DNA from: Flavobacterium foetidum
Lineage (GTDB): Bacteria; Bacteroidota; Bacteroidia; Flavobacteriales; Flavobacteriaceae
NCBI RefSeq assembly: GCF_004634245.1
Contig: NZ_SJTF01000003.1
Span: 310,001 to 374,000 of the forward strand
DNA: 64,000 nt
Direction of reading: 5' to 3'
Under the pieces are notes generated by a model, which was not told where the DNA came from, ran no database searches, and saw nothing but the letters and a program-made list of their open reading frames with translations. Below, one piece after another: positions 46,280 to 56,554 of this stretch; positions within the stretch are counted from its first letter, which is position 1, and each line of letters starts with the position of its first letter. The position numbers and the translations under genes are program-made.

Positions 46280-49102
46280 TTAATATTGCGGTGCAGCAAC
46301 GGTAGAGTTAGATTTCATAATAACCTCAACCGTACTTGGTTTGGCAAAAAACTCTTTTGCAAAAGCTTTTATATCTTCAGCCGTAACCTCGTTTAAGGTT
46401 TTCTTATAAATCGTGTCGTCTTTAAACGATTCATTATTGAGCATCATGTTATTGAGATTTCCTAGCCAGAATGCGTTGGTCATTATCTTTTCTGCCCTTG
46501 CTTTTAAAAGCGTGTTTTTAACAGCTTGGACATCTTCTTCTTTTGGTGTTTTTTTCTGAATTAAATCTATCTGCTCGTAAATAATTTTAGTTAGTTTCTC
46601 TTCTTTTGCAGGATCACTATCAAAATTAATCGTCATTGAATATTCATCAGACGGCAGACGGCTTACTGAATTGGAAACATGAACACCGTAACTTCCGCCT
46701 TCTTCTTCACGAATCAAATCCAAATACTTTTTAGACAGTAATTCAGATAAAATATGCATTGTAAATACATTCTTGTAGTTGTATGGAAATTGTTTCACAA
46801 AACGAATGTAAACGCTTGCCTTGGGCACATTCATTTCACGAACCAACAATTGCTTGGCAACTCCTGGAGCAGGATTCAGATGATTGTCTGCAAAATTTTC
46901 TTTTTTGTTTGCATCTGATGTTATGCTTCCGATATATTTTTCTAATAATGCAAGGGCATTTTCAGGAAGATTTCCGGTAAATACAAAAGTAAAATCGGCT
47001 GCGTTTTGAATTCTTTGCTTATAAAGTTCCGATGCTTTTTCAAAACTCAAACGCTTCAGAAATTCTTCATTCAACAAAGGAACGCGCTTGCTGTGATTAT
47101 AATTTAACTGCGAAATTGTATCCTGAAAAACTTTCGGATTCGTATTCAAAGTATTTTCTAATGAATTGCTGAAATTGGTCAGCATACGCGTATACGAATC
47201 TTTATCAAATCTTGGCTGTTCAAAATATAGATATACTAATTGCAATAAGGTTTCAAAGTCTTTCTGATTGCTCGAACCTCTAAATCCTTCTGTTAATTCT
47301 GTGATATACGGTTTAATTTCAACAATTTTTCCGTTTAGTTTGTCTTTCAAGTCAGTGCTTTTAAAACTGCCCAAACCTGAACTTTCTACCAAACTCACAG
47401 CAATCTGCGACGACGGAATATCTTCTGTTTTAACTAGCGAACTTCCTCCAAAACTGAAAGCTGAAAACAAAACCTCGTCTTTTGCTAAAGTCGTTGGATA
47501 TAAAACAATTTTTGCTCCGTTTTCTAAGACATAACTTTTCGCTCCAGAGATTCCTTCAATTGAGGCTTCTTTTGTCACTTTTGAGCCTTTTAATTCTGCA
47601 GCAATCAATGGTTTATCAGTATCTGTTTCTTTGTATTTATCAAGCAGCATTTTCTTAACTGATGTCATAATGCTGATGTAATCTTCTTTTGAAGGATAAA
47701 CGGCATCATTTTTATCTGGCCCCGTAACAGTCATCACGATATTATCTGTTGTCTGCACTTTCTTGACCGCCTGATTGATTTCTGCCAAGGTGATAGAAGC
47801 CAGTCTCTTTTGCACATTTTCATATTGTGTTTCAATACTTTCAAACGGAGTTGCTTTTAGGAAATAATTCACCAATTCTTCTGACAGTGCATCATTTTCA
47901 AACTTGTCTTTATTCTTCAATAAGTTTTCATACGAACTCAAAACTGCTTCTTTGTTGCGGTCTAGTTCTTTTTGCGAAAATCCGTAACGAACAGCCCTTT
48001 CAGTTTCAACCATCATTTCTTTAAAACCTTCGAGTGTTTTATTATTTTTTGGAGTAACATACAAATAATAAGAATCCGTCAATCTCGAAACTTCAGATGT
48101 TCCTGTTCCGATTGCCAAAACAGCGGTTTCATTGTTTTGAATAAATTCCTGATAACGTCTGTTCAACATGTCGATGCACAGATTATTTACCAAATCTCTT
48201 CGAATGGTTTCGTTGCTTTTTACCTTATCGAAATCCTTTTTAAAATACAGAACAACATTGGTTTCTTGCGCTTCTTTGTCTTTTGCCAAAACATAATTTA
48301 TTCCTTTGTTTTTAGGAACAGAAACATAGTAACGTTCAGCCGCATTTTTAGGCATTTCGATAGACGAAAACGTCTCGATGATTTTCTTTTCAATTTCTCT
48401 TGCGTCTATGTCTCCAACCACAATAACAGCCTGTAAATCTGGACGGTACCATTTTTTATAATAATCTCTTAAAACTTGATAATCAAAAGTATTGATCAAA
48501 TTCAAATCGCCGATTACATCACGTTTCGCGTATTTAGAATCTTTGTATAAAACTTTATCCGTTTCCAAACGAAGCCTGAAATCCGAATTTCTTCTGGTAC
48601 GCCATTCTTCTCGAATTACACCACGTTCTGCATCAATTTCTGCATCTTTTAAAGAAAGAAAACCAGACCAATCGTGTAAAGCCAAAAGACAAGAATCAAT
48701 CAGTTTTGAATCGTTTGCAGGAACATTGCTCAAATTGTAAACTGTCTGGTCTTGTGCGGTGTAAGCATTAATGTCAGCACCAAAACTTACTCCTTTTTTC
48801 TCTAACATATCTATGATACCTTTTCCCTCAAAGTTTTGAGTTCCGTTGAAAGCCATATGTTCTAAGAAATGTGCCAATCCGTTTTGATTGTCGTTTTCGA
48901 GAATAGCGCCAACATTTTGAGCAAAATAAAAACAGACACGATCTTTTGGAAATTCGTTATGCAGGACATAATACTTCATTCCGTTCTTTAATTTTCCCGA
49001 AACTACGTCTTTGCTTAACGGAACTGTAGTCGAAAATTGGGCAACGCTTTTAAATCCGATTAAAAGGAGAGAAAGCCAATATTTTGATTCAAAGATTTTC
49101 AT
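46280..49102 (-). CDS. M16-family (insulinase/pitrilysin) zinc metallopeptidase
   Basis: ATG 49102 begins a signal peptide (YWLSLLLIGFKSVAQ). The 940-aa protein has the inverted zinc motif HFLEHMAFNG near residue 74 with Glu further on in EIDAERGVIREEW, and a second, inactive M16 half, giving the usual full-length four-domain architecture. R-Y-type residues of the C-terminal half appear in EEEGGSYGVHVS. It probably degrades oligopeptides in the periplasm. Palindromic repeats bound the gene on both sides. Confidence 0.92.
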   Translation of the reverse strand: MKIFESKYWLSLLLIGFKSVAQFSTTVPLSKDVVSGKLKNGMKYYVLHNEFPKDRVCFYFAQNVGAILENDNQNGLAHFLEHMAFNGTQNFEGKGIIDMLEKKGVSFGADINAYTAQDQTVYNLSNVPANDSKLIDSCLLALHDWSGFLSLKDAEIDAERGVIREEWRTRRNSDFRLRLETDKVLYKDSKYAKRDVIGDLNLINTFDYQVLRDYYKKWYRPDLQAVIVVGDIDAREIEKKIIETFSSIEMPKNAAERYYVSVPKNKGINYVLAKDKEAQETNVVLYFKKDFDKVKSNETIRRDLVNNLCIDMLNRRYQEFIQNNETAVLAIGTGTSEVSRLTDSYYLYVTPKNNKTLEGFKEMMVETERAVRYGFSQKELDRNKEAVLSSYENLLKNKDKFENDALSEELVNYFLKATPFESIETQYENVQKRLASITLAEINQAVKKVQTTDNIVMTVTGPDKNDAVYPSKEDYISIMTSVKKMLLDKYKETDTDKPLIAAELKGSKVTKEASIEGISGAKSYVLENGAKIVLYPTTLAKDEVLFSAFSFGGSSLVKTEDIPSSQIAVSLVESSGLGSFKSTDLKDKLNGKIVEIKPYITELTEGFRGSSNQKDFETLLQLVYLYFEQPRFDKDSYTRMLTNFSNSLENTLNTNPKVFQDTISQLNYNHSKRVPLLNEEFLKRLSFEKASELYKQRIQNAADFTFVFTGNLPENALALLEKYIGSITSDANKKENFADNHLNPAPGVAKQLLVREMNVPKASVYIRFVKQFPYNYKNVFTMHILSELLSKKYLDLIREEEGGSYGVHVSNSVSRLPSDEYSMTINFDSDPAKEEKLTKIIYEQIDLIQKKTPKEEDVQAVKNTLLKARAEKIMTNAFWLGNLNNMMLNNESFKDDTIYKKTLNEVTAEDIKAFAKEFFAKPSTVEVIMKSNSTVAAPQY

Positions 49103-49136
49103 TTTGTTAGATTTTGTTGTTGGGTTTAATTTTTTT

Positions 49137-49326
49137 AAACACATAGAATCATAGGATATTGATTGTCTATAAAAGGCATTTCATTTGTTTAAATAAACAT
49201 AGGTGTAGGGTCTTTGATCTTTGTCAAAATTGAATGGAATACATACACCAAGCTATGTGTTGAGAAACAAGTTTCTCTTTTATTATCGCTTAACAAGAAA
49301 GAAAAAAACTATGTTTCTATGTGTTT
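49137..49326. repeat. Palindromic intergenic repeat, copy B (190 bp)
   Basis: Terminal inverted repeats AAACACATAGAATCATAG and CTATGTTTCTATGTGTTT pair 17 of 18. Internal stretches (GATTGTCT, AAAGGCATTTCATTTGTTTAAATAA, AGCTATGTGTTGAGAAAC) are shared with copy C. It lies between the DsbD and M16 genes. A non-autonomous MITE-like element is likely. Confidence 0.85.
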
Positions 49327-49352
49327 AAAAACAATAACCACGACGTTATATG

Positions 49353-51422
49353 TTATTTTTTAAAATTCCGGACTCCTTCCTGAAGCCATTCGTAGTATTC
49401 GTTAATATCCGGATTGTATGCCGATGGCTTATTCAAATCCTTTTCGTTATGATCCATCAAAACGTAATACGGCTGTGCATTGGTTTTGTATTTCAGGATC
49501 TGGAGTTCACTCCATTTTTGCCCTGTATATTTCAGAACTTTTCCTGTAATTTTAGAAACCACTTGTTCTTCTTTTGCTAAAGGTCTTTTGTCGTCAACAT
49601 ATAATGAAATCAGCACTACATCATTATTTAAAACCTTCAAAACTTTTGGATCCGGCCAAACACGTTCTTCCATTTTACGGCAATTTACGCAGGCATACCC
49701 TGTAAAATCAATCATTACGGGTTTGTTTACTTTTTTCGCGTACGCCAAACCTTTGTCATAATCGTGAAAAGTCGGAATTCCGTTTGGACCACTTTCTGCA
49801 CCTTCCGGAAGATTTGATTTTTCTGTATTTTGAGTTACTGCATTTCCAAAACCATTTGGCGATTCGCTGTATTGTTTTGCCGGCGGAAATCCGCTGATGT
49901 ATTGCAACGGAGCTCCCCAAAGTCCCGGAATCATATAGACTACAAATGATACAACGATAATTCCTAAACTCAATCTCCCCACAGAAATATGAGTTACAGG
50001 CGTATCATGCGATAGCTGGATTTTTCCAAATAAATAAAAAGCCAACACCGTAAATATGCCGATCCAAATGGCTAGGAATACTTCTCTTTCTAATAAATGC
50101 AATTGCAGCACCAAGTCGGCATTGCTTAAAAATTTAAGTGCCAATGCCAATTCTAAAAAGCCTAAAACCACCTTAACCGAATTCAGCCATCCACCCGATT
50201 TTGGCAAGGAATTCATCCATCCCGGAAAAGCCGCAAATAAGGCAAAAGGCAATGCAATTGCTAAAGAAAACCCAAGCATCCCGACAATCGGAGCCACTCC
50301 CGCCTGGCTTGCCGCCTGAACCAATAAAGTTCCAACAATGGGTCCTGTACAAGAAAAGGAAACTACAGCAAGAGCCAATGCCATAAAAAAGATTCCGAGA
50401 ACACCTCCCATTTCCGATTTCTGGTCGATTTTTGTCAGCCATGAACTTGGCAGAACGATTTCGAAAGCGCCCAAAAAAGATAAAGCAAAAACCAATAAAA
50501 GCAAGAAGAAAACGAGATTAAAGACTACGTTTGTCGCCAAAGCATTTAAGGCATCGGCACCAAAAATAGCGGTCACGAGACTTCCTAAAACCACATAAAT
50601 TATGATGATAAAAATGCCGTAAATTATTGCATTTCGAATTCCGGTCGCTTTGTTTTTGCTTTGTTTGGTAAAGAAACTCACCGTCATCGGAATCATCGGG
50701 AAAACGCAAGGGGTAAACAATGCCGCAAGACCTCCTAAAAAGCTTAAGAAAAATAAAGTCCAAAGGCTTTCTTCAGGGGCTGTTTTTCCCGAAGCAGTTT
50801 CTTTTTCCATTTTCAAACTTTCAGGAGCGTCTTTGCCGGCAATGCTAACAGAATCTGTTGTGTTGTTTGTCGTATCCTGTTTAGTAGTCGATTCGTCTTT
50901 TGCAGACAAATCAGTATTTTTTGCTGCTGTTGCTTCGTTTGCCACCTCGTCGTTTACAACTGGTTTATCTGATTTTTTGAAGGTAAATTTCACTTCTTTT
51001 TCGCCTGGAGGAAGACAGCTGTTATCATTGCAAACCATAAAAAATATAGTTGCATTGATTGTAAAAGCGTCGTTTGTTTTTCTTTCGATATTCTGTGTAA
51101 AAACTGCTTTATCTGCAAAGTATTTAATTCGCATATTAAAAACAGGATCATCCACTTCATGTCCCGCAGGCTCGATTACAGCGCCGATTGTTTTGTAGTT
51201 TTTAGACTTTGGAAAAGTAAAACTTGTTGGCGCTGGTCCGCCAGAGGGAACCTTTTGAGAATAAATGTGCCAGCCCTTGTCAATTTTAGCAATAATAGAC
51301 AAAGTATATCTGTTTTCTCCAATTTCTTTTACCGAAGTAGTAAACGAAACTGGGTCGTAAATTTGGGCAGTAAGGTTACTGATCGCAAAGAAAAATGCGA
51401 TAAAAAGGACTAGTTTTTTCAT
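49353..51422 (-). CDS. dsbD: DsbD-like thiol:disulfide interchange protein
   Basis: ATG 51422 starts a signal peptide (KLVLFIAFFFAISNLTAQ); a longer frame runs into the repeat. The 689-aa protein has an N-terminal DsbD-alpha-like domain with CNDNSCLPPGEKEV, a Ser/Thr-rich linker, eight membrane helices with TPCVFPMIP and SFSCTGPIVGT (the membrane Cys pair), and a C-terminal thioredoxin domain with GYACVNCRKMEE. It carries reducing power from the cytoplasm to periplasmic proteins, fitting the TlpA-type protein encoded nearby. Confidence 0.92.
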   Translation of the reverse strand: MKKLVLFIAFFFAISNLTAQIYDPVSFTTSVKEIGENRYTLSIIAKIDKGWHIYSQKVPSGGPAPTSFTFPKSKNYKTIGAVIEPAGHEVDDPVFNMRIKYFADKAVFTQNIERKTNDAFTINATIFFMVCNDNSCLPPGEKEVKFTFKKSDKPVVNDEVANEATAAKNTDLSAKDESTTKQDTTNNTTDSVSIAGKDAPESLKMEKETASGKTAPEESLWTLFFLSFLGGLAALFTPCVFPMIPMTVSFFTKQSKNKATGIRNAIIYGIFIIIIYVVLGSLVTAIFGADALNALATNVVFNLVFFLLLLVFALSFLGAFEIVLPSSWLTKIDQKSEMGGVLGIFFMALALAVVSFSCTGPIVGTLLVQAASQAGVAPIVGMLGFSLAIALPFALFAAFPGWMNSLPKSGGWLNSVKVVLGFLELALALKFLSNADLVLQLHLLEREVFLAIWIGIFTVLAFYLFGKIQLSHDTPVTHISVGRLSLGIIVVSFVVYMIPGLWGAPLQYISGFPPAKQYSESPNGFGNAVTQNTEKSNLPEGAESGPNGIPTFHDYDKGLAYAKKVNKPVMIDFTGYACVNCRKMEERVWPDPKVLKVLNNDVVLISLYVDDKRPLAKEEQVVSKITGKVLKYTGQKWSELQILKYKTNAQPYYVLMDHNEKDLNKPSAYNPDINEYYEWLQEGVRNFKK

Positions 51423-51470
51423 GATGTTAGAGAAATATACTGATTGTATTTTTTTATCTAAATGTTTTTT

Positions 51471-51658
51471 AAACACATAGAATCATAGAATTTGATTGTC
51501 TGTAAAAGGCATTTCATTTGTTTAAATAAGCATAGATATTAGATTTTTAAACTTTGTCAAAGTTGCCTGCAATACTTACACAAAGCTATGTGTTGAGAAA
51601 CGAGTTTCTCTTTTATTATCTTTTAATAAGAAAGAAAAACCTATGTTTCTATGTGTTT
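51471..51658. repeat. Palindromic intergenic repeat, copy C (188 bp)
   Basis: Same terminal inverted repeats as copy B and long internal identity, in the same orientation. It lies between the hydrolase and DsbD genes. Confidence 0.85.
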
Positions 51659-51670
51659 AAAAATTTTAGG

Positions 51671-53062
51671 TCACTTTTTATATCGAGCCAAAATCCACTT
51701 TGCAATATCATCTAAAACCTCTTCGGCAAAAACTTCATCAATTTCTTTGGCTTCGCTCTGTGTACAGGTTTTGCAATGTTGGTACATATGGTTTAATCCC
51801 GGATAAATTTTGGTTGTCAAATCTTTTGTTCCGAGATGTTTTTTGAATGAATCTATATTTTCAGCAGCTGGAACCTGTATATCTTTATCTCCATTTGCTA
51901 TAAATACCGGAACTGTAATTTTCGGAAGATAGTTTTCTGGTTTGTAATGAATGGTGTAGCGATACCACTTTCTGTCGGCATCTTTTCCGTAACGGTACAA
52001 GAAAGTCTGATCTCGTCCGTCTAACAACTGTACTTCTTTTAAAGTAGTCGAATCCTGCTTTTGCATCCACTCTTTCAGCTTGACTTCCATGGCTGGCTGT
52101 GCCGATTCTCCGTCTTTGGTATTGTACACAATATTAAACATGATGTTGTACATTTCCATTTGTTTGGCAACCACTTTATCTGAGAATTTATAACTTTTAA
52201 GAATGGCTGTGTTTTGAAGATTCAGCATTTCTAATCCGCTTACGCCCACACCTGAAAGACTGATCATAAATTTGACATCTTTGTTTCTTGAACTTACAAT
52301 TGAGGCAATCATACCGCCTTCGCTGTGGCCAATCAAACCAATAAAAGAGGCGTCGATGTTTTTCTCGCTTTTTAGATACGCAATCTGTTCTTCTACATCA
52401 TCGGCAAAATCTCCAGTGGTTGCGTTTTGGAAATCTCCAGTTGTTTTGCCAAAACCGCGGTCGTCTACGCGCAAAGAAGCGATTCCGTTTTTTGCCAGAT
52501 AATCAGCTAAAACCGTAAAAGATTCCCTTCCCATAAAGGTATAATTGCGATCGTGCTGCCCCGTTCCTGAAATTAAAATCGCTAACGGATATTTCTTTTT
52601 CCCTTTCGGAATCGTCAATGTTCCTCCGTAAGTCAGTTTGGTGTTTTTTCCTAAGAAAGTCATATCGACAACCTGATACGGATAAGGCTTTTTCGGGTGT
52701 TGCGCAAAAAACAAAGGCGTTACTTCGTTTTGTTTTTTCAGTACAATTGCGGCATTCGGAAAAGAATAATTGTTGAAAATTCCAGAAATTGCAGTTTTAT
52801 CGGAATTGTATTTTCCTTTAAAAACAAAATTATACATTTCATTTTTAAAGAAAATGCTATCCTGTTTTTTTCTGATACCGACTTTAATCGAATCATAAGA
52901 CATTTCGGGAATACTCAACAAAAGCGAATCCTTTTTACCATCGAAATCTCCCTTTACAATAATTCTTGATGAGTGGTATTGGCCCTGCCAGATGGTTTGT
53001 GAAAAACCAATCTGACAGCACAATACTAAAAAACTGAGATATAAAAAATGAACAATTTTCAT
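51671..53062 (-). CDS. Secreted alpha/beta hydrolase
   Basis: This 463-aa protein has a signal peptide (FLYLSFLVLCCQIGFSQ), about 120 residues of beta-rich N-terminal domain, then an alpha/beta hydrolase with oxyanion segment LISGTGQHDRN, nucleophile GHSEGGMIAS, Asp in NGDKDIQVPAAEN and His in GLNHMYQHC. The family includes prolyl-type aminopeptidases and esterases of Bacteroidota; substrate unknown. It lies 24 bases after the TlpA gene on the same strand. Confidence 0.87.
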   Translation of the reverse strand: MKIVHFLYLSFLVLCCQIGFSQTIWQGQYHSSRIIVKGDFDGKKDSLLLSIPEMSYDSIKVGIRKKQDSIFFKNEMYNFVFKGKYNSDKTAISGIFNNYSFPNAAIVLKKQNEVTPLFFAQHPKKPYPYQVVDMTFLGKNTKLTYGGTLTIPKGKKKYPLAILISGTGQHDRNYTFMGRESFTVLADYLAKNGIASLRVDDRGFGKTTGDFQNATTGDFADDVEEQIAYLKSEKNIDASFIGLIGHSEGGMIASIVSSRNKDVKFMISLSGVGVSGLEMLNLQNTAILKSYKFSDKVVAKQMEMYNIMFNIVYNTKDGESAQPAMEVKLKEWMQKQDSTTLKEVQLLDGRDQTFLYRYGKDADRKWYRYTIHYKPENYLPKITVPVFIANGDKDIQVPAAENIDSFKKHLGTKDLTTKIYPGLNHMYQHCKTCTQSEAKEIDEVFAEEVLDDIAKWILARYKK

Positions 53063-53086
53063 TACTTAACCTTTTTTTTAACTAAA

Positions 53087-55081
53087 TTATTTTTTCTCAG
53101 TTTTTAAATATTCAACGATAATCGAAATTTCGTCAGCCAATTCGCTTGGGCTTCCAAAATAACCATTCGACATCCATCTTAATTTTCCGTTTTGGTCGAT
53201 GATCATTTTTTCTGGAATTCCAGAAAAATGAAATGCTTTCGAATATTTGTCATATACAGCATCATACTTTCCAGTTTTTGGATTTTTGCTATCGTACAAA
53301 ATCGTAAAATCGAATCCTTTTTCTTTAATAAAAGCCTGAGTCTGTGCTTTAAAATCTTTGATGTATTCCATTGTATCCACAAAATAGAATTTCACATTGT
53401 CATCGGCTTTGTATTTATTTACAGCCATATTCATTCCCGGCATTGCGTTTTTACAAGGTCCGCACCACATTGCCCAGAAATCTAGCACCACAATTTTACC
53501 TTTTTGATCGGCTAATTTTACTTTTCCGCCACGGTTGCTTTCCATTTCAAATCCATCAATTGGAAGATTGATTAATTCTGAAATCAATTTCTTTTTATGC
53601 TCATCATTTGTTTCTGCTTTTAAAGAATGAAAATAAGCCTCAAAATCTGCCTCTTTTTTACCTGCTTTTACATATAAATCTTTTAAAGCTGTAATTGATG
53701 TTGGCGTGATTTTATTCGATTTTGCAGCAGTAATCAAGTAGGCATTTGCTTCAGCCACTCTTCCTTCTCTCAAAAGCATTCTAGAATAAACTTCATTGTA
53801 AGATGCATCATCAAACTTCATGATAGGTTTAATTTTTTCTAGATATTTCTTAGATAAATCATACTGCTTTAAAACTTCCAAAAGTTTAGCATAGGTAAAA
53901 TATTCTCTTGCTGCATTCTGCAGTGCTTGAGCTTGCCATTCTTTAGGAGATAATTTGCCTACGTATTGTTTAGGTAAAAATGCTTCTCTGCTTTCTAACT
54001 CCGGAATAATGATGTCAGCATATTTTTTAAGTGTTTCTAATGATGCTTTTTCGCTGCCTTCCTGATCTCTGTCAAAAGGAATTGAAATCAAATGCCATGC
54101 ATAATCTACCAACATAAAGTAGGAAACATTTTTAACGCTGTTTAAAGTAAAACTATAATCTTTATTTTTTACGATATAATTATACATGATTCCCTTAACC
54201 ATTTTGTCATAGAAAAGGCTTTCCGTGTCGGTTAAAACATCTTCAAACTTACTTTGCGGGAAGTTTTTTTCAAAAGCATTATATAGAGCCACCTTTTTGT
54301 TGAAATCGGCTTCGTTGAATATTTTTTTGATCTCTAAATCGCGAGCCAAAACACCGTTAGGATACTTAGTCAATAAAACTTGCTGTACAGAATCGGTAAA
54401 AGCTTTATTGGCTGGCTGTTCTAAAAGATCTAATGCCTTTTGCATTTTATACTGATGTTCATTGTCTAGATTATCAGCTAAAATAAAACGTAATTCGCTT
54501 TTGATGCGTTTTGTAGGATCGCCAGGTTTTGCGCTTTTCATCAATCTTAACCCTTCGTAAAAAATATCTTTACGGCTTTCTGGATGGTACTGCATTTCGT
54601 AATTGATCCACATCAAACTAATGGTATCATTGATGCTTGAAACAGGATCTAATACGTTTGGATGCTGGTCTGCAAAAGATTCGTTTCTCATTAATCCCCA
54701 GCCCGAATAACTGCTTTTGGTTGGCGGAATCATCCAAGAATAGGTTTCTTTGCCGCCTCTGTCTAATAAAGTATCCGAAACAAAAACAAAGTTTATCAGC
54801 GCAGCATCATCTGCTAGTTTTATTTTGGTTTGCCATTTTTTATCGGCAGTTTGTTTTAACGTAACGTCACTCACTTTCCATTTAAAACTTCCGTGTGTAT
54901 ACATTCTTCCAGATACTTCTTTAGCATCTTTTAAAATTGTACCAGCAGGATCGTAAGTAATGGTAATTTCTTCTCCTGATTTTGGAGCTTCAGGAGAAAC
55001 AGCAAATCTTTTTGCTTCACCCTGTGCATAAGAAGCTGCATTAACACTCAAAAAAAGTGCTGCTAGTTTTAGTATTTTCAT
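53087..55081 (-). CDS. TlpA-like thioredoxin-fold protein with long N-terminal domain
   Basis: ATG 55081 starts a signal peptide (LKLAALFLSVNAASYAQ). The 664-aa protein has an immunoglobulin-like N-terminal part, a helical TPR-like middle (about 180-480) and a C-terminal thioredoxin domain with FWAMWCGPCKNAMPG. The CGPC pair suggests a disulfide reductase in the periplasm. Such proteins often accompany SusCD pairs under ECF/FecR control, though their exact task is not established. Confidence 0.88.
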   Translation of the reverse strand: MKILKLAALFLSVNAASYAQGEAKRFAVSPEAPKSGEEITITYDPAGTILKDAKEVSGRMYTHGSFKWKVSDVTLKQTADKKWQTKIKLADDAALINFVFVSDTLLDRGGKETYSWMIPPTKSSYSGWGLMRNESFADQHPNVLDPVSSINDTISLMWINYEMQYHPESRKDIFYEGLRLMKSAKPGDPTKRIKSELRFILADNLDNEHQYKMQKALDLLEQPANKAFTDSVQQVLLTKYPNGVLARDLEIKKIFNEADFNKKVALYNAFEKNFPQSKFEDVLTDTESLFYDKMVKGIMYNYIVKNKDYSFTLNSVKNVSYFMLVDYAWHLISIPFDRDQEGSEKASLETLKKYADIIIPELESREAFLPKQYVGKLSPKEWQAQALQNAAREYFTYAKLLEVLKQYDLSKKYLEKIKPIMKFDDASYNEVYSRMLLREGRVAEANAYLITAAKSNKITPTSITALKDLYVKAGKKEADFEAYFHSLKAETNDEHKKKLISELINLPIDGFEMESNRGGKVKLADQKGKIVVLDFWAMWCGPCKNAMPGMNMAVNKYKADDNVKFYFVDTMEYIKDFKAQTQAFIKEKGFDFTILYDSKNPKTGKYDAVYDKYSKAFHFSGIPEKMIIDQNGKLRWMSNGYFGSPSELADEISIIVEYLKTEKK

Positions 55082-55146
55082 TTTTTTTGTTTTTTGAAAT
55101 TTAGTGCACTCAAAAAAGTTTGAGTGCACTTGTATGATTAATCTAA

Positions 55147-56544
55147 TTATGGATTTTGCTGTAAGTTTGGTGCGTAATCGTAGTAAATTGGAGCATAAGG
55201 CATCTGGTAGCGATCGCTGTTTGGTGCTAGTGTAAATGTTTGTCCAGCATAAGTATGCGTAATTGTTCTGGCAAATTCTGGTTCTTTGTTTAATCGTTTC
55301 AAATCAAACCATCTAAAATTGCCGTGCCCCATTAACTCTCTTCTTCTTTCTGCCAATACCTTAATTAAGGCATCTTTGCTGTCTGTTGCTGTCATGGCAA
55401 CATATTGTGCTGCCCTAAATCTTTTTTGTCTAAGCTTATTGATTTCAGCCATTGCAGCTTCAGCTGATCCAGCTCTTGCAAGGCATTCAGCTTTTATCAA
55501 CATCATTTCCGCTACTGTTGGACCTCCATTTCGGCTTTCTCCTGTTAAACCTTCTTTAGCGTAAGTTCTTCCTATTGTATAATCAGAACTAAAAGTACTG
55601 GTTGGTTGTGTAAACAATACATAACGCAAATCATTGGTATCAAATGAATTAATTAATTCATCACTTAATGATAGAATTTGCGGCGCATAAGTGAAAGAAC
55701 TATAGCCATTCCATTTTGATAAAATTAATTCTTTGTCAAATCTTCTGGTTGGAAAAGCATCAAACTCATAATCTTCTAAATTGTTTAAGGTATTTTGAAT
55801 CGCCAATGATTTTTCTGCATTTTCTAAAGCCAAAGGATAATTGCGCATATACAAATACGTTCTCGCCAAAAGTGCATAAGCTGCGGCTCTAGAAGGAAAA
55901 GCTACATTATTGCCCGAATTAATTGGTTTTAATCCTGAATTTACAGCATCATTCAAATCACTTAAAATAATATCATAAGCGTTTTGGACAGAAGTTCTTT
56001 TGATATCTTCTGAAACTGTTGGAGTTGTAAAAAGTACAATTCCCAAATCTGTTGCAGCAGTTGTAGCATCATACGCTTTTCCAAAAGCATTTACAAGGGT
56101 TAGAAAAATAAAAGCGCGGTGTACTTGTGCTTCACCTTTAATGGCTAGTTTTTCAGCTTCTGTACCTTCTTTACTTTGCATTACTTCATTGATTACGACA
56201 TTAGCATTGTACAAAGCATTATACATAGTATTCATATTATAATCTAATTCACCATCAAAATAAATTTGATTCGCCCATTTATATTGATTTACAAAAGGAC
56301 GATAGTAATCTGAAGCACTTAATGCAGTAGTCTGTGCTTCATTTTGAAAACTGATATCATCTGATGCTACATCTAAAGCTCCATAATTGATGTCAAATGT
56401 GTAACTATTATTTAATAAATATCTGTAATTTTCAGTTTCTTCAGGTATTAATCTACCCTCTGTTTTGATATCAACGTAATTATCACAGCTCAAAACAACT
56501 GCTCCCAAAGCTATTATCGTGATGTATTTTAAATATTTTTTCAT
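55147..56544 (-). CDS. SusD/RagB-like lipoprotein 2
   Basis: ATG 56544 is chosen for its lipoprotein signal (IIALGAVVLSCDNYVD). This 465-aa SusD-type protein is shorter than the first one and has AAAYALLARTYLYMRNYPLA in the TPR part and EMMLIKAECLARAGSAEAAM near the C-terminus. It lies 10 bases after its SusC partner. The ligand is unknown. Confidence 0.9.
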   Translation of the reverse strand: MKKYLKYITIIALGAVVLSCDNYVDIKTEGRLIPEETENYRYLLNNSYTFDINYGALDVASDDISFQNEAQTTALSASDYYRPFVNQYKWANQIYFDGELDYNMNTMYNALYNANVVINEVMQSKEGTEAEKLAIKGEAQVHRAFIFLTLVNAFGKAYDATTAATDLGIVLFTTPTVSEDIKRTSVQNAYDIILSDLNDAVNSGLKPINSGNNVAFPSRAAAYALLARTYLYMRNYPLALENAEKSLAIQNTLNNLEDYEFDAFPTRRFDKELILSKWNGYSSFTYAPQILSLSDELINSFDTNDLRYVLFTQPTSTFSSDYTIGRTYAKEGLTGESRNGGPTVAEMMLIKAECLARAGSAEAAMAEINKLRQKRFRAAQYVAMTATDSKDALIKVLAERRRELMGHGNFRWFDLKRLNKEPEFARTITHTYAGQTFTLAPNSDRYQMPYAPIYYDYAPNLQQNP

Positions 56545-56554
56545 CTTTAAAAAA

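Noticed and set aside
47972-48436. 154-codon plus-strand frame inside the M16 peptidase
   Set aside because: Antisense to a clear peptidase gene; Phe- and Cys-rich composition typical of a complement reading.
50650-51198. 182-codon plus-strand frame inside dsbD
   Set aside because: Antisense shadow of the DsbD linker and N-terminal domain.
46106-51658. CRISPR array
   Set aside because: Three repeats of about 135-190 bp spaced by whole genes, with inverted ends, do not fit the short regular repeat-spacer pattern.
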